A DNA stretch of 64,000 nt from Acidimicrobiales bacterium (GTDB lineage Bacteria; Actinomycetota; Acidimicrobiia; Acidimicrobiales; MedAcidi-G1): assembly GCA_014237715.1 (NCBI GenBank), contig JAAZZG010000006.1, positions 1 to 64,000 of the forward strand. The letters run 5' to 3'. Shown piece by piece: positions 29,598 through 37,680 of the stretch. Under the pieces are notes generated by a model, which saw only the letters and a list, made by a program, of their open reading frames with translations, had not been told where the DNA came from and did not search any database. Position 1 is the first letter of the stretch; each line of letters starts with the position of its first letter. A program made the translations under genes and the position numbers.

Positions 29598-31655
29598 ATG
29601 ATGCGAACCCTCGAAAGCCATGTCTGCGGGTTCTGGCACTCTCCGGCCGCCGACGGCACGGTGACCCACCACGCCGTCACCGGCGTACCGGTGGCGTCGG
29701 TGTCCAGTACGGGAATCGACTTCAGCGCGACAACCGCCTACGCCCGCGATGTCGGTGGCCCCACCCTCCGCTCGATGAGCTTCCATGAGCGGGCCGCTCT
29801 CCTCAAGGCCGTGGGCCAACTCCTGCTGGCCGAGAAGGAATCGCTGTACATCCTCTCCACAGCCACCGGTGCCACCCGAGCCGACTCGTGGATCGACATC
29901 GAGGGTGGGGCCGGGGTATTGCTGGGTTACGCGTCCAAGGGTCGCCGCGAACTGCCCAACGGGACCGTGCTGCTGGAGGGTGAGCCCGAGGTTCTAGCCC
30001 GAGACGGTTCGTTCCTGGCCGCCCACGTGGCTACCTCGCGCCTCGGTGTGGCCGTGCAGGTCAACGCCTTCAACTTCCCCATCTGGGGGGCACTCGAGAA
30101 GCTGGCCCCGGCGTGGCTGGCTGGCGTGCCGGCCATCATCAAGCCGGCCACCCCCACCGCCTTCCTGACCGAGGCCATGGTCCGCCTCATCGTCGATTCC
30201 GGGCTGGTGCCCGACGGTGCACTCCAGTTGGTGTGTGGAAGCGTCAGCGGCCTGCTCGACCACCTTGACGGTCAGGATCACGTGGCCTTCACCGGCTCGG
30301 CCGACACGGCAGCGGTCCTTCGGGCCCACCCGACACTGGTGGCCCGCTCGGTCCGATTCAATGCCGAAGCCGACTCGCTGAACGCGGCAATCCTCGGCAT
30401 AGCCGCCACACCAGGCACCACCGAGTTCGACCTCTTCACCTCCGAAGTGGTTCGGGAAATGACCGTCAAGGCCGGACAGAAGTGCACGGCCATCCGGCGG
30501 GCACTCGTCCCCGCGACGCAGCTCGACGCTGTGGCCGACGCGCTAGCCACCGCGTTGGCCGACGTGCGGGTCGGCGACCCCGCCGATGAATCCACCCAAA
30601 TGGGGGCCCTCGTCGGCACCACGCAGCGCGAGGAAGTACGCGGCGCGGTCATGAGCCTGCGATCGGCCACCGACGTGGTTGTCGACGCCTGCACCTTTCA
30701 TGACGTCGACCCATCGGTCGGCGCCTTTCTGGCCCCCACCGTGCTTCGAGCCACCGATCCCACCGCCCGGTCTATCCACGCCACCGAGGCATTCGGTCCG
30801 GTCTGCACGCTCATTGGCTACGACGGTCCCGACGACGCCATCCGGCTGGCCGCTCTTGGCGCCGGCAGCCTGGTGGCCTCAGTGGTCACCCCCGACGTTG
30901 ACGAGGCCGCGACCCTCACCCTGGGCATCGCTGCCCACCACGGACGAGTCCACGTGCTGGACGCCTCGACGGCCGCCACCTCCACCGGCCACGGCTCGCC
31001 GCTGCCCACCCTCGTGCACGGCGGCCCCGGACGGGCCGGCGGCGGCGAGGAGATGGGTGGCCTTCGGGGCATCCGCCACCACATGCAGACCTCGGCGATT
31101 CAGGGCTCGCCCGACGTGCTCACCGCGGTGACCGGCCAATGGATGCCCGGCGCCACCCGCCACGTCGATCGGGGCCACCCGTTCAAACTCCACTTCGACG
31201 ACCTGGAACTCGGTACGGCCATCCGGACCGACAGTCGCACGGTCACTCTGGAGGACATCGAGGACTTCGCCCACAGCACCGGCGACCACTTCTACGCCCA
31301 CATGGATGAACAGGCCGCAGCAGCCAGCCCGATCTTCGGCGGGCGGGTGGCCCACGGTTACCTCGTGCTGTCCTTGGCCGCCGGCCTGTTCGTGTGGCCT
31401 GATCCGGGGCCAGTGCTGGCCAACTACGGCATCGACCGGTGTCGCTTCGCCAAACCCACCTACCCGGGCGACACCCTGACCGTCTGGCTGACCGCCAAGC
31501 GAAAGACCCTGCGAACCGGTGCCGGCTACGGCGAGGTGGCATGGGACGCCCAGGTGGTCAACCAGGCCGCCGAGGTGGTGGCCGCCTATGACGTGTTGAC
31601 CATGGTGGCCAATCGTCCCGGCGTGAACGGCGCGGCCGAGTCGAAACCAGCCTGA
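29598..31655 (+). CDS. paaZ: Bifunctional oxepin-CoA hydrolase / 3-oxo-5,6-dehydrosuberyl-CoA semialdehyde dehydrogenase
   Basis: A 685-residue ring-cleavage enzyme of phenylacetate degradation. The N-terminal aldehyde dehydrogenase domain (about 1-510) has VQVNAFNFPIWGALEKLAPAWLAG, AFTGSADTAAVLR, RFNAEADSLNAAIL (general-base Glu) and the nucleophile Cys in VKAGQKCTAIRRALVP. The C-terminal MaoC-like hydratase domain (about 535-680) has DIEDFAHSTGDHFYAHMDEQAAAASPIFGGRVAHGY, with the Asp/His catalytic pair. Both halves are intact, so it should both hydrolyse oxepin-CoA and oxidise the aldehyde. The stop shares a base with the paaA start. Confidence 0.95.
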   Translation: MMRTLESHVCGFWHSPAADGTVTHHAVTGVPVASVSSTGIDFSATTAYARDVGGPTLRSMSFHERAALLKAVGQLLLAEKESLYILSTATGATRADSWIDIEGGAGVLLGYASKGRRELPNGTVLLEGEPEVLARDGSFLAAHVATSRLGVAVQVNAFNFPIWGALEKLAPAWLAGVPAIIKPATPTAFLTEAMVRLIVDSGLVPDGALQLVCGSVSGLLDHLDGQDHVAFTGSADTAAVLRAHPTLVARSVRFNAEADSLNAAILGIAATPGTTEFDLFTSEVVREMTVKAGQKCTAIRRALVPATQLDAVADALATALADVRVGDPADESTQMGALVGTTQREEVRGAVMSLRSATDVVVDACTFHDVDPSVGAFLAPTVLRATDPTARSIHATEAFGPVCTLIGYDGPDDAIRLAALGAGSLVASVVTPDVDEAATLTLGIAAHHGRVHVLDASTAATSTGHGSPLPTLVHGGPGRAGGGEEMGGLRGIRHHMQTSAIQGSPDVLTAVTGQWMPGATRHVDRGHPFKLHFDDLELGTAIRTDSRTVTLEDIEDFAHSTGDHFYAHMDEQAAAASPIFGGRVAHGYLVLSLAAGLFVWPDPGPVLANYGIDRCRFAKPTYPGDTLTVWLTAKRKTLRTGAGYGEVAWDAQVVNQAAEVVAAYDVLTMVANRPGVNGAAESKPA

Positions 31656-32590
31656 TGGGACGTACCTGGGCATCGATGGACGAGTTCGAGGCGTTCCTCG
31701 ACGACGGCGGCACCGTCGAGGTCGACGACGAGATGCCCGACGACTACCGGCAGGCGGTGTTCGCCTTCATCGAGATGCACGCCAACTCCGAACTCATGGG
31801 TGGTCTCACCGAACGAGACTGGATTCCCCGTACCCCCGGGCTTCGCCACAAGATGGCCGTCCTGGCCAAGACCCAAGATGAGATCGGCCACGGCCACCTG
31901 CTCTACATGGTGGCTGCCGACATGGGACTCAAGACCCGCCGCGAGATGCTGGAGGACCTGTTTGCCGGGCGGTCCAAATTCCACAACGTCTTCCACTACC
32001 GGGCCGCCACGTGGGGCGACCAGGTTGCCATCTCGTTCCTGGTCGATGCCGCGGCACTGGCCAGCCAGCAGGCCGTGTTCAAGAACTGCTCCTACGGCCC
32101 CTACCGGCGGATCCTGAAGCGGATCATTGCCGAGGAGGGGTTCCACATGCGGATGGGCGAGGAGCGGATGATGCTCATCGCCGAGGGCACCGACTTCCAG
32201 CAGGTCATGTTCCAGCAGTCGCTGAACAACTGGTGGTGGCCGGCCCTGCAGTTGTTCGGGCCTGATTCCAAGCCCGACGACGTGCTGCTGCGGTGGCACA
32301 TCAAGTCAGAACGCAACGAGGTGCTACGGGCCCGTTGGGTACAGAAGTTCGCACCGATGCTTATCTCGTACGGATTCACCATTCCCGATCCAGGCCTCGT
32401 CCACGATGCCGAGGCCGATACGTGGACTGCCGGTCCCATTGACTGGGAACCGCTGAAGCGCACCCTGGCCATGGGCGGGCCCGACTCGGCCCGACGCATC
32501 GGCGAGGCAGCCGCCAACTGGGCCGACACCCGCTGGGTGCGCGAGGCCATGGACAACGCACCCGACCGGGCCGCCGGAGCCCCAGCATGA
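31655..32590 (+). CDS. paaA: 1,2-Phenylacetyl-CoA epoxidase catalytic subunit A
   Basis: A 311-residue diiron oxygenase subunit that epoxidises the aromatic ring of phenylacetyl-CoA. Diiron ligands are visible as FIEMHANSE, KTQDEIGHGHLLYM (ExxH) and RIIAEEGFHMRMGEERMM (EExxH). KNCSYGPYRRILKRII and NNWWWPALQLFGPDS are conserved around the active site. It is coupled to paaZ upstream and overlaps paaD by 4 bp. Confidence 0.97.
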   Translation: MGRTWASMDEFEAFLDDGGTVEVDDEMPDDYRQAVFAFIEMHANSELMGGLTERDWIPRTPGLRHKMAVLAKTQDEIGHGHLLYMVAADMGLKTRREMLEDLFAGRSKFHNVFHYRAATWGDQVAISFLVDAAALASQQAVFKNCSYGPYRRILKRIIAEEGFHMRMGEERMMLIAEGTDFQQVMFQQSLNNWWWPALQLFGPDSKPDDVLLRWHIKSERNEVLRARWVQKFAPMLISYGFTIPDPGLVHDAEADTWTAGPIDWEPLKRTLAMGGPDSARRIGEAAANWADTRWVREAMDNAPDRAAGAPA

Positions 32591-33057
32591 CGTCGATCCC
32601 GACCGTGGAGGCCGTGCGAGCCGCGGTGGCCACAGTGGATGACCCGGAGTACCCGGGCATCTCCATTGTCGACCTCGGCCTTCTGGAGTCGGTCGAGGTG
32701 CGGCCAGACGGCGACGTGGTGGTCGGCCTGGTGCCGACCTTTTCGGGTTGCCCCGCACTGGCCATGATCGCCGAGGACGTCCACGCGGCCGTCGCCGCCG
32801 TTGGCGGGGTGACCGGCCCCCGGGTGGACATCCGCTGGCTCAGCGGTCCGGTGTGGACCGTGGAACGCCTGACCGGTACCGCCCGACGGACCATGGCTGA
32901 AGAGTTCACGGTTGCCGTCCGCATCGGTGCCGGCCCCGTGCCGTGCCCTCGCTGCGGCGGCGATACCGCCGAAGAGTCGATGTTCGGCCCCAGTCGGTGT
33001 CGGGCTGTCCACGTGTGCCATTCGTGTACCGAGGTCGTGGAGGTGATGCGGGCCTAG
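32587..33057 (+). CDS. paaD: 1,2-Phenylacetyl-CoA epoxidase subunit PaaD (DUF59)
   Basis: A 156-residue Fe-S assembly-type protein for the epoxidase. The N-terminal DUF59 domain has VDDPEYPGISIVDLGLLESVEV and PTFSGCPALAMIAEDV. The C-terminal zinc-ribbon-like part carries CPRCGGDT and CHSC. Gene order here is A-D-B-C rather than the enterobacterial A-B-C-D-E. It overlaps paaA and is followed 13 bp later by paaB. Confidence 0.93.
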   Translation: MTSIPTVEAVRAAVATVDDPEYPGISIVDLGLLESVEVRPDGDVVVGLVPTFSGCPALAMIAEDVHAAVAAVGGVTGPRVDIRWLSGPVWTVERLTGTARRTMAEEFTVAVRIGAGPVPCPRCGGDTAEESMFGPSRCRAVHVCHSCTEVVEVMRA

Positions 33058-33070
33058 ACCCGCCAACACC

Positions 33071-33367
33071 ATGAAGCGCTACGAGGTGTTCCTCAAAAAG
33101 GACGGTCGGGACGAGTACCGCCATGCCGGGTCGCTGGACGCACCCGACGACGAGTTGGCCCTCGTGTTGGCCCGCGAGTCCTACCTGCGCCGAGCCGAGG
33201 CCGACCGGTTGTGGTTGGTCGACCGGGAGCATCTGGTGGTGGGCAATACCGACTTCGTTGCCCCCAACGCAGACAAGCCCCACCGCCACAACGACGGCGA
33301 ACGCATCGCCGAACGGCGGAAGCGCCTCCGCGAGGCACAGAAATACACCGGAGAGGATGCATCATGA
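33071..33367 (+). CDS. paaB: 1,2-Phenylacetyl-CoA epoxidase subunit B
   Basis: A 98-residue PaaB. It begins KRYEVFLKKDGRDEYRHAGSLDAPDDELALVLARESYLRR, the classical PaaB opening, and continues LWLVDREHLVVGN. PaaB bridges PaaAC heterodimers in the multicomponent epoxidase. The stop overlaps the paaC ATG by 4 bp. Confidence 0.95.
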   Translation: MKRYEVFLKKDGRDEYRHAGSLDAPDDELALVLARESYLRRAEADRLWLVDREHLVVGNTDFVAPNADKPHRHNDGERIAERRKRLREAQKYTGEDAS

Positions 33368-34152
33368 CCGGCCCGTGGAACGCCGACATCCGGGAGTTCG
33401 TCCTGGCCTTCGCCGACGACGAGCACCTGATGGGCCAGCAGCACACCGAGTGGATCGGCGTGGCCCCGTTCCTCGAGGAGGATCTGGCCTTCAGCTCCAT
33501 CGGGCAGGATGAGTTAGGTCACGCCGCCACGCTGTACGCCATCGTGGCCGGCGAAGGAGACCCCAACCGTGAGGGAGGCATCGACGACCGGCGACTCGAC
33601 GCTTTGGCCTTCGACCCCGACCCCTCACGGTGGCGCTCGGCACATCTGGTAGAGGCCACCACTGACGACTGGGCCCATGCGCTAGTTCGGCACTGGCTCT
33701 ACGACACCGCCGAACAACTCCGATGGGAGCTCGTTGCCGAGTCCACACTCGAACCACTCGCCGGCGCAGCTGCCCGTGCTGAACGCGAGGAGTGGTTCCA
33801 CCGTCGCCACGCCGACGGCCTGCTAGACGTGCTGCTACCGGCACCCGGTGCTGGCGACCGGCTCCGGGCGGCGTTGACCGACCTGCTCCCCCTCGCCGTG
33901 GGCCTCTTCGACCCGGTGGCCGGCGAGGTCCAGGCGGTGGCGTCAGGCGTGACGATCGCACCGTTCGATTCCAGAATGCCCGAGTGGGCTGACCGAGTCC
34001 GAGCCCGCTTCGACGGCGACCTCTCATCGATCGACCTGTCACCGTCCGACCGGGCGACCCCAACCGGTCGGACGACTCGCAGTAATGCCTTTGGTCCACT
34101 GTTGTCGAGGATGCGCGAGGTACTCGACCTCGACCCCGCCGCTATCTGGTAG
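33364..34152 (+). CDS. paaC: 1,2-Phenylacetyl-CoA epoxidase structural subunit C
   Basis: A 262-residue inactive ferritin-like partner of PaaA. It starts MTGPWNADIREFVLAFADDEH, where a longer upstream reading is the out-of-frame paaB region. Helix motifs are EDLAFSSIGQDELGHAATLYAIV and AEREEWFHRRHADGLLD. PaaE, the reductase that normally completes the complex, is not encoded downstream; the next gene is a proline racemase homologue 59 bp away. Confidence 0.94.
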   Translation: MTGPWNADIREFVLAFADDEHLMGQQHTEWIGVAPFLEEDLAFSSIGQDELGHAATLYAIVAGEGDPNREGGIDDRRLDALAFDPDPSRWRSAHLVEATTDDWAHALVRHWLYDTAEQLRWELVAESTLEPLAGAAARAEREEWFHRRHADGLLDVLLPAPGAGDRLRAALTDLLPLAVGLFDPVAGEVQAVASGVTIAPFDSRMPEWADRVRARFDGDLSSIDLSPSDRATPTGRTTRSNAFGPLLSRMREVLDLDPAAIW

Positions 34153-34211
34153 TTGCTGCCACCGACCTGCCCACCCGACGACCCCTCCCGTCCGCGTTAC
34201 GGTTCGCGACC

Positions 34212-35225
34212 ATGGTGCTGGGCCCCGACGAGGTGATCGTCGCCGACGATTACCACACGGCCGGCGAGCCGTTCCGCATCGTCGACCTGGGCCCGATGGA
34301 GGGCACCACTGTGCTGGACCGTCGGTCGTGGGCCATGGCCAACCTCGACGACTACCGACGATTCCTGATCCACGAACCACGCGGGCACGCCGACATGTAC
34401 GGCGGCATGGTCGTACCTCCCAACGAACCCGCTGGTGGAGCGGCCGGCGATCTCGGCGTGGTGTTCTTCCACAAGGACGGCTTCTCGACGGCATGTGGCC
34501 ACGGCACCATCGCCATGGCCACTTGGGGCATCGACACCGGACGCCTCCAGGTACCTACCGACGGCGAGGCACCGGTGGTGGTCGACGTTCCGTCGGGACG
34601 CCTGCACACCGTCGCCAGAATGGAGGCGGGCCGGGTGGCCTCGGTGCGATTCACCAACGTCGAGTCCTTCGTGACAGCCCGCGACCTCACCGTGCAAACC
34701 AATCTCGGACCGGTGACCGCCCACGTGTCGTTCGGCGGCGCGTTCTACGCCTCGGTGTCCATTGACAAGCTGTCCGTCTCCTGTTGCCCCTCTGACGTAG
34801 ACCAACTGATCGTCCTCGGTCGGGAGATCAAGGCGGAGCTGGCCGATCACCCGTCAGTCGTCCATCCGACCGACAACCGGCTGTCCGGCCTCTACGGCAC
34901 GATTCTCCACGAGACGGTCATGTCGAACTGCGGGTCGCTCCATCAGCGAAACGTGACGATCTTCGCCGACGGTCAGGTCGACCGGTCGCCCTGCGGGTCA
35001 GGAACCTGTGCCCGACTGGCTCTGCTCCACGATGCCGGTGACCTCGATGTCGGCGCCACCTTCCTAAACGAGGGTGTGGCCGGTGGCGTGTTCGACGCCC
35101 GGGTCGAGGCAGCTACCAGCACCGGGATCATCCCGAGCGTGGAGGGCTCGGCCCATCGGCACGCCACCACGACCTTCCACCTCGACCCACATGATCCCAT
35201 GAACCTGGGATTCTTGTTCCGATGA
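34212..35225 (+). CDS. Proline racemase / hydroxyproline 2-epimerase family protein
   Basis: A 337-residue PLP-independent racemase family member. The first catalytic Cys is in GFSTACGHGTIAMA and the second in DRSPCGSGTCARLALL. Keeping both Cys favours a racemase/epimerase over trans-3-hydroxyproline dehydratases, in which the second Cys is Thr. NEPAGGAAGD and GTILHETVMSN fit the family. The substrate is undetermined. It is followed 25 bp later by an ornithine cyclodeaminase homologue, a pairing seen in hydroxyproline or D-proline catabolism, yet it sits between paaC and paaK. Confidence 0.88.
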   Translation: MVLGPDEVIVADDYHTAGEPFRIVDLGPMEGTTVLDRRSWAMANLDDYRRFLIHEPRGHADMYGGMVVPPNEPAGGAAGDLGVVFFHKDGFSTACGHGTIAMATWGIDTGRLQVPTDGEAPVVVDVPSGRLHTVARMEAGRVASVRFTNVESFVTARDLTVQTNLGPVTAHVSFGGAFYASVSIDKLSVSCCPSDVDQLIVLGREIKAELADHPSVVHPTDNRLSGLYGTILHETVMSNCGSLHQRNVTIFADGQVDRSPCGSGTCARLALLHDAGDLDVGATFLNEGVAGGVFDARVEAATSTGIIPSVEGSAHRHATTTFHLDPHDPMNLGFLFR

Positions 35226-35250
35226 CCCGTCGCTCAATACCGGCCCCGCT

Positions 35251-36186
35251 ATGACAGGCCTCCCCCATTTCGATGCCAAGGCCATCCGAGCGGTGGTCGA
35301 CATGCCGACCTGCATCGAGGCCCTCCGGGAGGGCAGCCGGGAGTTGGGCAAGCTCCACCCCCGGGCTCAGGTACCGCTCGGCCCGGGCGACGACTTCCTG
35401 ATGATGCCGGCGGTGTCACCAGCCGGGATCGGAGTGAAGATCGTCAACGTCGTCTCGGGCAACCGCGACCGGGGACTACCCCTCATCCACGGCTTCTACC
35501 TCTACTGCGATCGGGAGACCGGGGTGCCGGCGGCCACGCTGGACGGCTCGGCGCTGACCACCCTGCGTACTCCGGCGGCTTCGGCTCTGGCTGCAGACCT
35601 CCTGGCTAGTCGAGATGCGACGACGCTCGGTGTGTTCGGCACCGGTATCCAAGCCCGAGGCCACATCGAGGCGATGCTGGTGGTGCGACCAGGCATCGAC
35701 CGCATCGTGGTGTCCGGTCGAACTGCCGCTTCGGCGGTCGGCTTCGTGGCCGACCCCGACGTGCAGGCGTTGGCTGGCGATCGGGAACTGGTGAGCGGAA
35801 CGCCCGAGGAGACCGCGGGGTGTGCCCTGGTGTGCGGTTGCACCTCGTCGACCGAGCCGGTGATTCCCACGACCGCCGTCCGTCCGGGCGCCCACGTGGG
35901 GTTGGTCGGCAGTTACTCGACGGCCCGCCGGGAGGTCGAGGCCGAGCTGCTGGCCAGGGCCACGGTCTTCGTCGATGACCGCCATGCCGCAGCCCACGAG
36001 GCCGGTGACCTGATGGTGCCCGCCGAGGCCGGCGACTGGTCATTCGATGCGGTGGCCGGTGACCTCGCCGAACTCTGCCTTGGAACCGCTGGGCGACGAG
36101 ACGATGACGAGATCACCTTGTTCAAGTCAGTCGGCCTGGCCGTCTGGGACCTGATCGTGGCCGGAGCAATCGTCCGGGCTGACTGA
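35251..36186 (+). CDS. Ornithine cyclodeaminase / mu-crystallin family protein
   Basis: A 311-residue NAD(P)-dependent protein. Markers are GFYLYCDRETGVPAATLDGSALTTLRTPAASALAADLLA and the Rossmann motif TLGVFGTGIQARGHIEAML. Family members include ornithine cyclodeaminase, ketimine reductases and delta1-pyrroline-2-carboxylate reductase. Next to a proline racemase homologue, the pyrroline-2-carboxylate reductase option is most plausible, but this is inference. It ends 22 bp before the paaK operator. Confidence 0.87.
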   Translation: MTGLPHFDAKAIRAVVDMPTCIEALREGSRELGKLHPRAQVPLGPGDDFLMMPAVSPAGIGVKIVNVVSGNRDRGLPLIHGFYLYCDRETGVPAATLDGSALTTLRTPAASALAADLLASRDATTLGVFGTGIQARGHIEAMLVVRPGIDRIVVSGRTAASAVGFVADPDVQALAGDRELVSGTPEETAGCALVCGCTSSTEPVIPTTAVRPGAHVGLVGSYSTARREVEAELLARATVFVDDRHAAAHEAGDLMVPAEAGDWSFDAVAGDLAELCLGTAGRRDDDEITLFKSVGLAVWDLIVAGAIVRAD

Positions 36187-36208
36187 ACACACCGCCCAGA
36201 CGGCAAGC

Positions 36209-36224
36209 AGTCAAACCTTTGATT
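36209..36224. promoter_or_regulatory. paa operator palindrome (paaK copy)
   Basis: AGTCAAA-CC-TTTGATT has 7-bp arms with one mismatch, and matches 13 of 16 bases of the core at paaZ (AGTCAAA-GG-TTTGACT). It lies 30 bp upstream of the paaK ATG. This implies paaZ and paaK answer to the same regulator. Confidence 0.65.
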
Positions 36225-36254
36225 ATCTAGGAGACCGATCGTTAGGATCCCCTG

Positions 36255-37589
36255 ATGCCCCTCCCCTTCGACCCCGTGGACACCATCGGTCTTCCCGCAG
36301 AGCAGAAGCGCTCACTGCAGGGCGAACGCCTGTCCGCGCTGGTGGACCGACTGGCCACCGGCGACAACGCCTTCTGGTCCGAACGTCTGGCTGACATCGC
36401 CCCGGCGTCGATCACCTCGGTGGACGATCTCACCCGCCTGCCGTTCACCGTCAAGCAGGACCTCCGCGACCAGTACCCGTTGGGCATGGTCACAATCCCG
36501 GTGGAGGCCACCACCCGTCTCCACGCCAGTTCCGGCACCAGCGGGAAGCCGACGATTGTCGTCTACACCCCCGCTGACCTCGCCATCTGGGCGGAGGTGA
36601 ATGCCCGGGCCCTTGCCCTGGCCGGCACCCGATCCGACGACATCCTCCACAACGGCTACGGCTACGGCCTGTTCACCGGTGGCCTCGGCCTTCACTACGG
36701 CGGGGAGCGCCTCGGCTGCACCGTCGTGCCCGTGTCGGGTGGCAACACCGCCCTCCAACTCCAGCTCCTCGAAGACCTGGGCAGTCGGGTGCTGTCGGCC
36801 ACGCCCTCGTTCTGCCTCGTTCTGGCCGAACGGGCCCATGCCCTGGGCATCCGGGACCGACTCGGCGTCGAGATCGGCATCTTGGGCGCCGAACCGTGGT
36901 CCGAGGGCATGCGCGAGCGCATCCACGAGGCATGGGGCGGCAACTTCACCGCACTGGACATCTACGGCCTATCGGAGATCATCGGCCCCGGCGTAGCCAT
37001 GGAGGCCCCCGATGACCTCGGTGCCCTGAACGTCTTCGACGACCACTTCCTACCCGAGATTGTGGATCCGGCCACCGGTCAGCCCCTACCCGATGGCGAG
37101 TTCGGCGAATTGGTTATCACCACGCTCACCAAGGAAGCCATGCCGATGCTTCGGTACCGCACCGGCGACATCACCCGGATCCTCCCCGATACGGGTGACA
37201 CGGCCGGGCCCGGCACCCGCCACTGGACCCGGATGGCCCGCCTCACCGGGCGGGCCGACGACATGCTCATCATCCGGGGCATCAACGTGTACCCGCGCGA
37301 GATCGAGGCCGTCCTGATGGACGATCCAGACGTGGGTGCCAACTACGCCATCGTCGTGGACCGCCGGGGTCCCATGGTCGAACTCCGGGTTCGCGCCGAG
37401 GCCACGACAGCGGCCAGCTCGGCCACCAACCTGGTCGCCGGCGCCGAACGCCTGGCCAGGATGATCACGGAACGCATCCGAATCCGAGCCGACGTCGAGA
37501 TGGTGCCCGAGGGCTCTATGCCGCGCACCGAGGTCGGCAAGGTCAAGCGGGTCTTCGAGCAAGTCGACGACACCGATCCCTTGGAATGA
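36255..37589 (+). CDS. paaK: Phenylacetate-CoA ligase
   Basis: A 444-residue AMP-forming ligase that activates phenylacetate, the entry step of the paa pathway. The P-loop-like motif is LHASSGTSGKPTIVVYT. It also has YGLSEIIGPGVAMEAPDD, ELVITTLTKEAMPMLRYRTGDI, the hinge-region DDMLIIRGINVYPREIEAVLM and the C-terminal MPRTEVGKVKRV lysine. The ATG at 36255 follows TTAGGAT by 6-8 bp. Its own operator at 36209-36224 suggests it can be transcribed separately from paaZADBC. Confidence 0.95.
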   Translation: MPLPFDPVDTIGLPAEQKRSLQGERLSALVDRLATGDNAFWSERLADIAPASITSVDDLTRLPFTVKQDLRDQYPLGMVTIPVEATTRLHASSGTSGKPTIVVYTPADLAIWAEVNARALALAGTRSDDILHNGYGYGLFTGGLGLHYGGERLGCTVVPVSGGNTALQLQLLEDLGSRVLSATPSFCLVLAERAHALGIRDRLGVEIGILGAEPWSEGMRERIHEAWGGNFTALDIYGLSEIIGPGVAMEAPDDLGALNVFDDHFLPEIVDPATGQPLPDGEFGELVITTLTKEAMPMLRYRTGDITRILPDTGDTAGPGTRHWTRMARLTGRADDMLIIRGINVYPREIEAVLMDDPDVGANYAIVVDRRGPMVELRVRAEATTAASSATNLVAGAERLARMITERIRIRADVEMVPEGSMPRTEVGKVKRVFEQVDDTDPLE

Positions 37590-37636
37590 CTGGCCCACTG
37601 GCCTGAGGGCCCGAACACCAGCAAAAAACCTTCATT

Positions 37637-37653
37637 TCTGATGATCCGTCAGA
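37637..37653. promoter_or_regulatory. Imperfect palindrome upstream of acyl-CoA dehydrogenase
   Basis: TCTGATGATCCGTCAGA has 5-bp perfect outer arms around a partly symmetric centre, 27 bp before the GTG start. It differs from the paaZ/paaK operator, so the acyl-CoA dehydrogenase and the downstream transporters may be under a different TetR- or FadR-type regulator. Confidence 0.4.
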
Positions 37654-37680
37654 TTTCAGACGGGAGTAGCGTTACCCAAC

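Noticed and set aside
29484-29819. Minus-strand gene overlapping the paaZ start
   Set aside because: It overlaps the paaZ promoter and 5' coding region, and only the DUF4143-like part outside paaZ (in another frame) has recognisable similarity.
34212-35225. trans-3-hydroxy-L-proline dehydratase assignment
   Set aside because: That enzyme normally lacks the second catalytic Cys; this protein keeps both Cys (ACGHG and SPCGSG), favouring racemase/epimerase.
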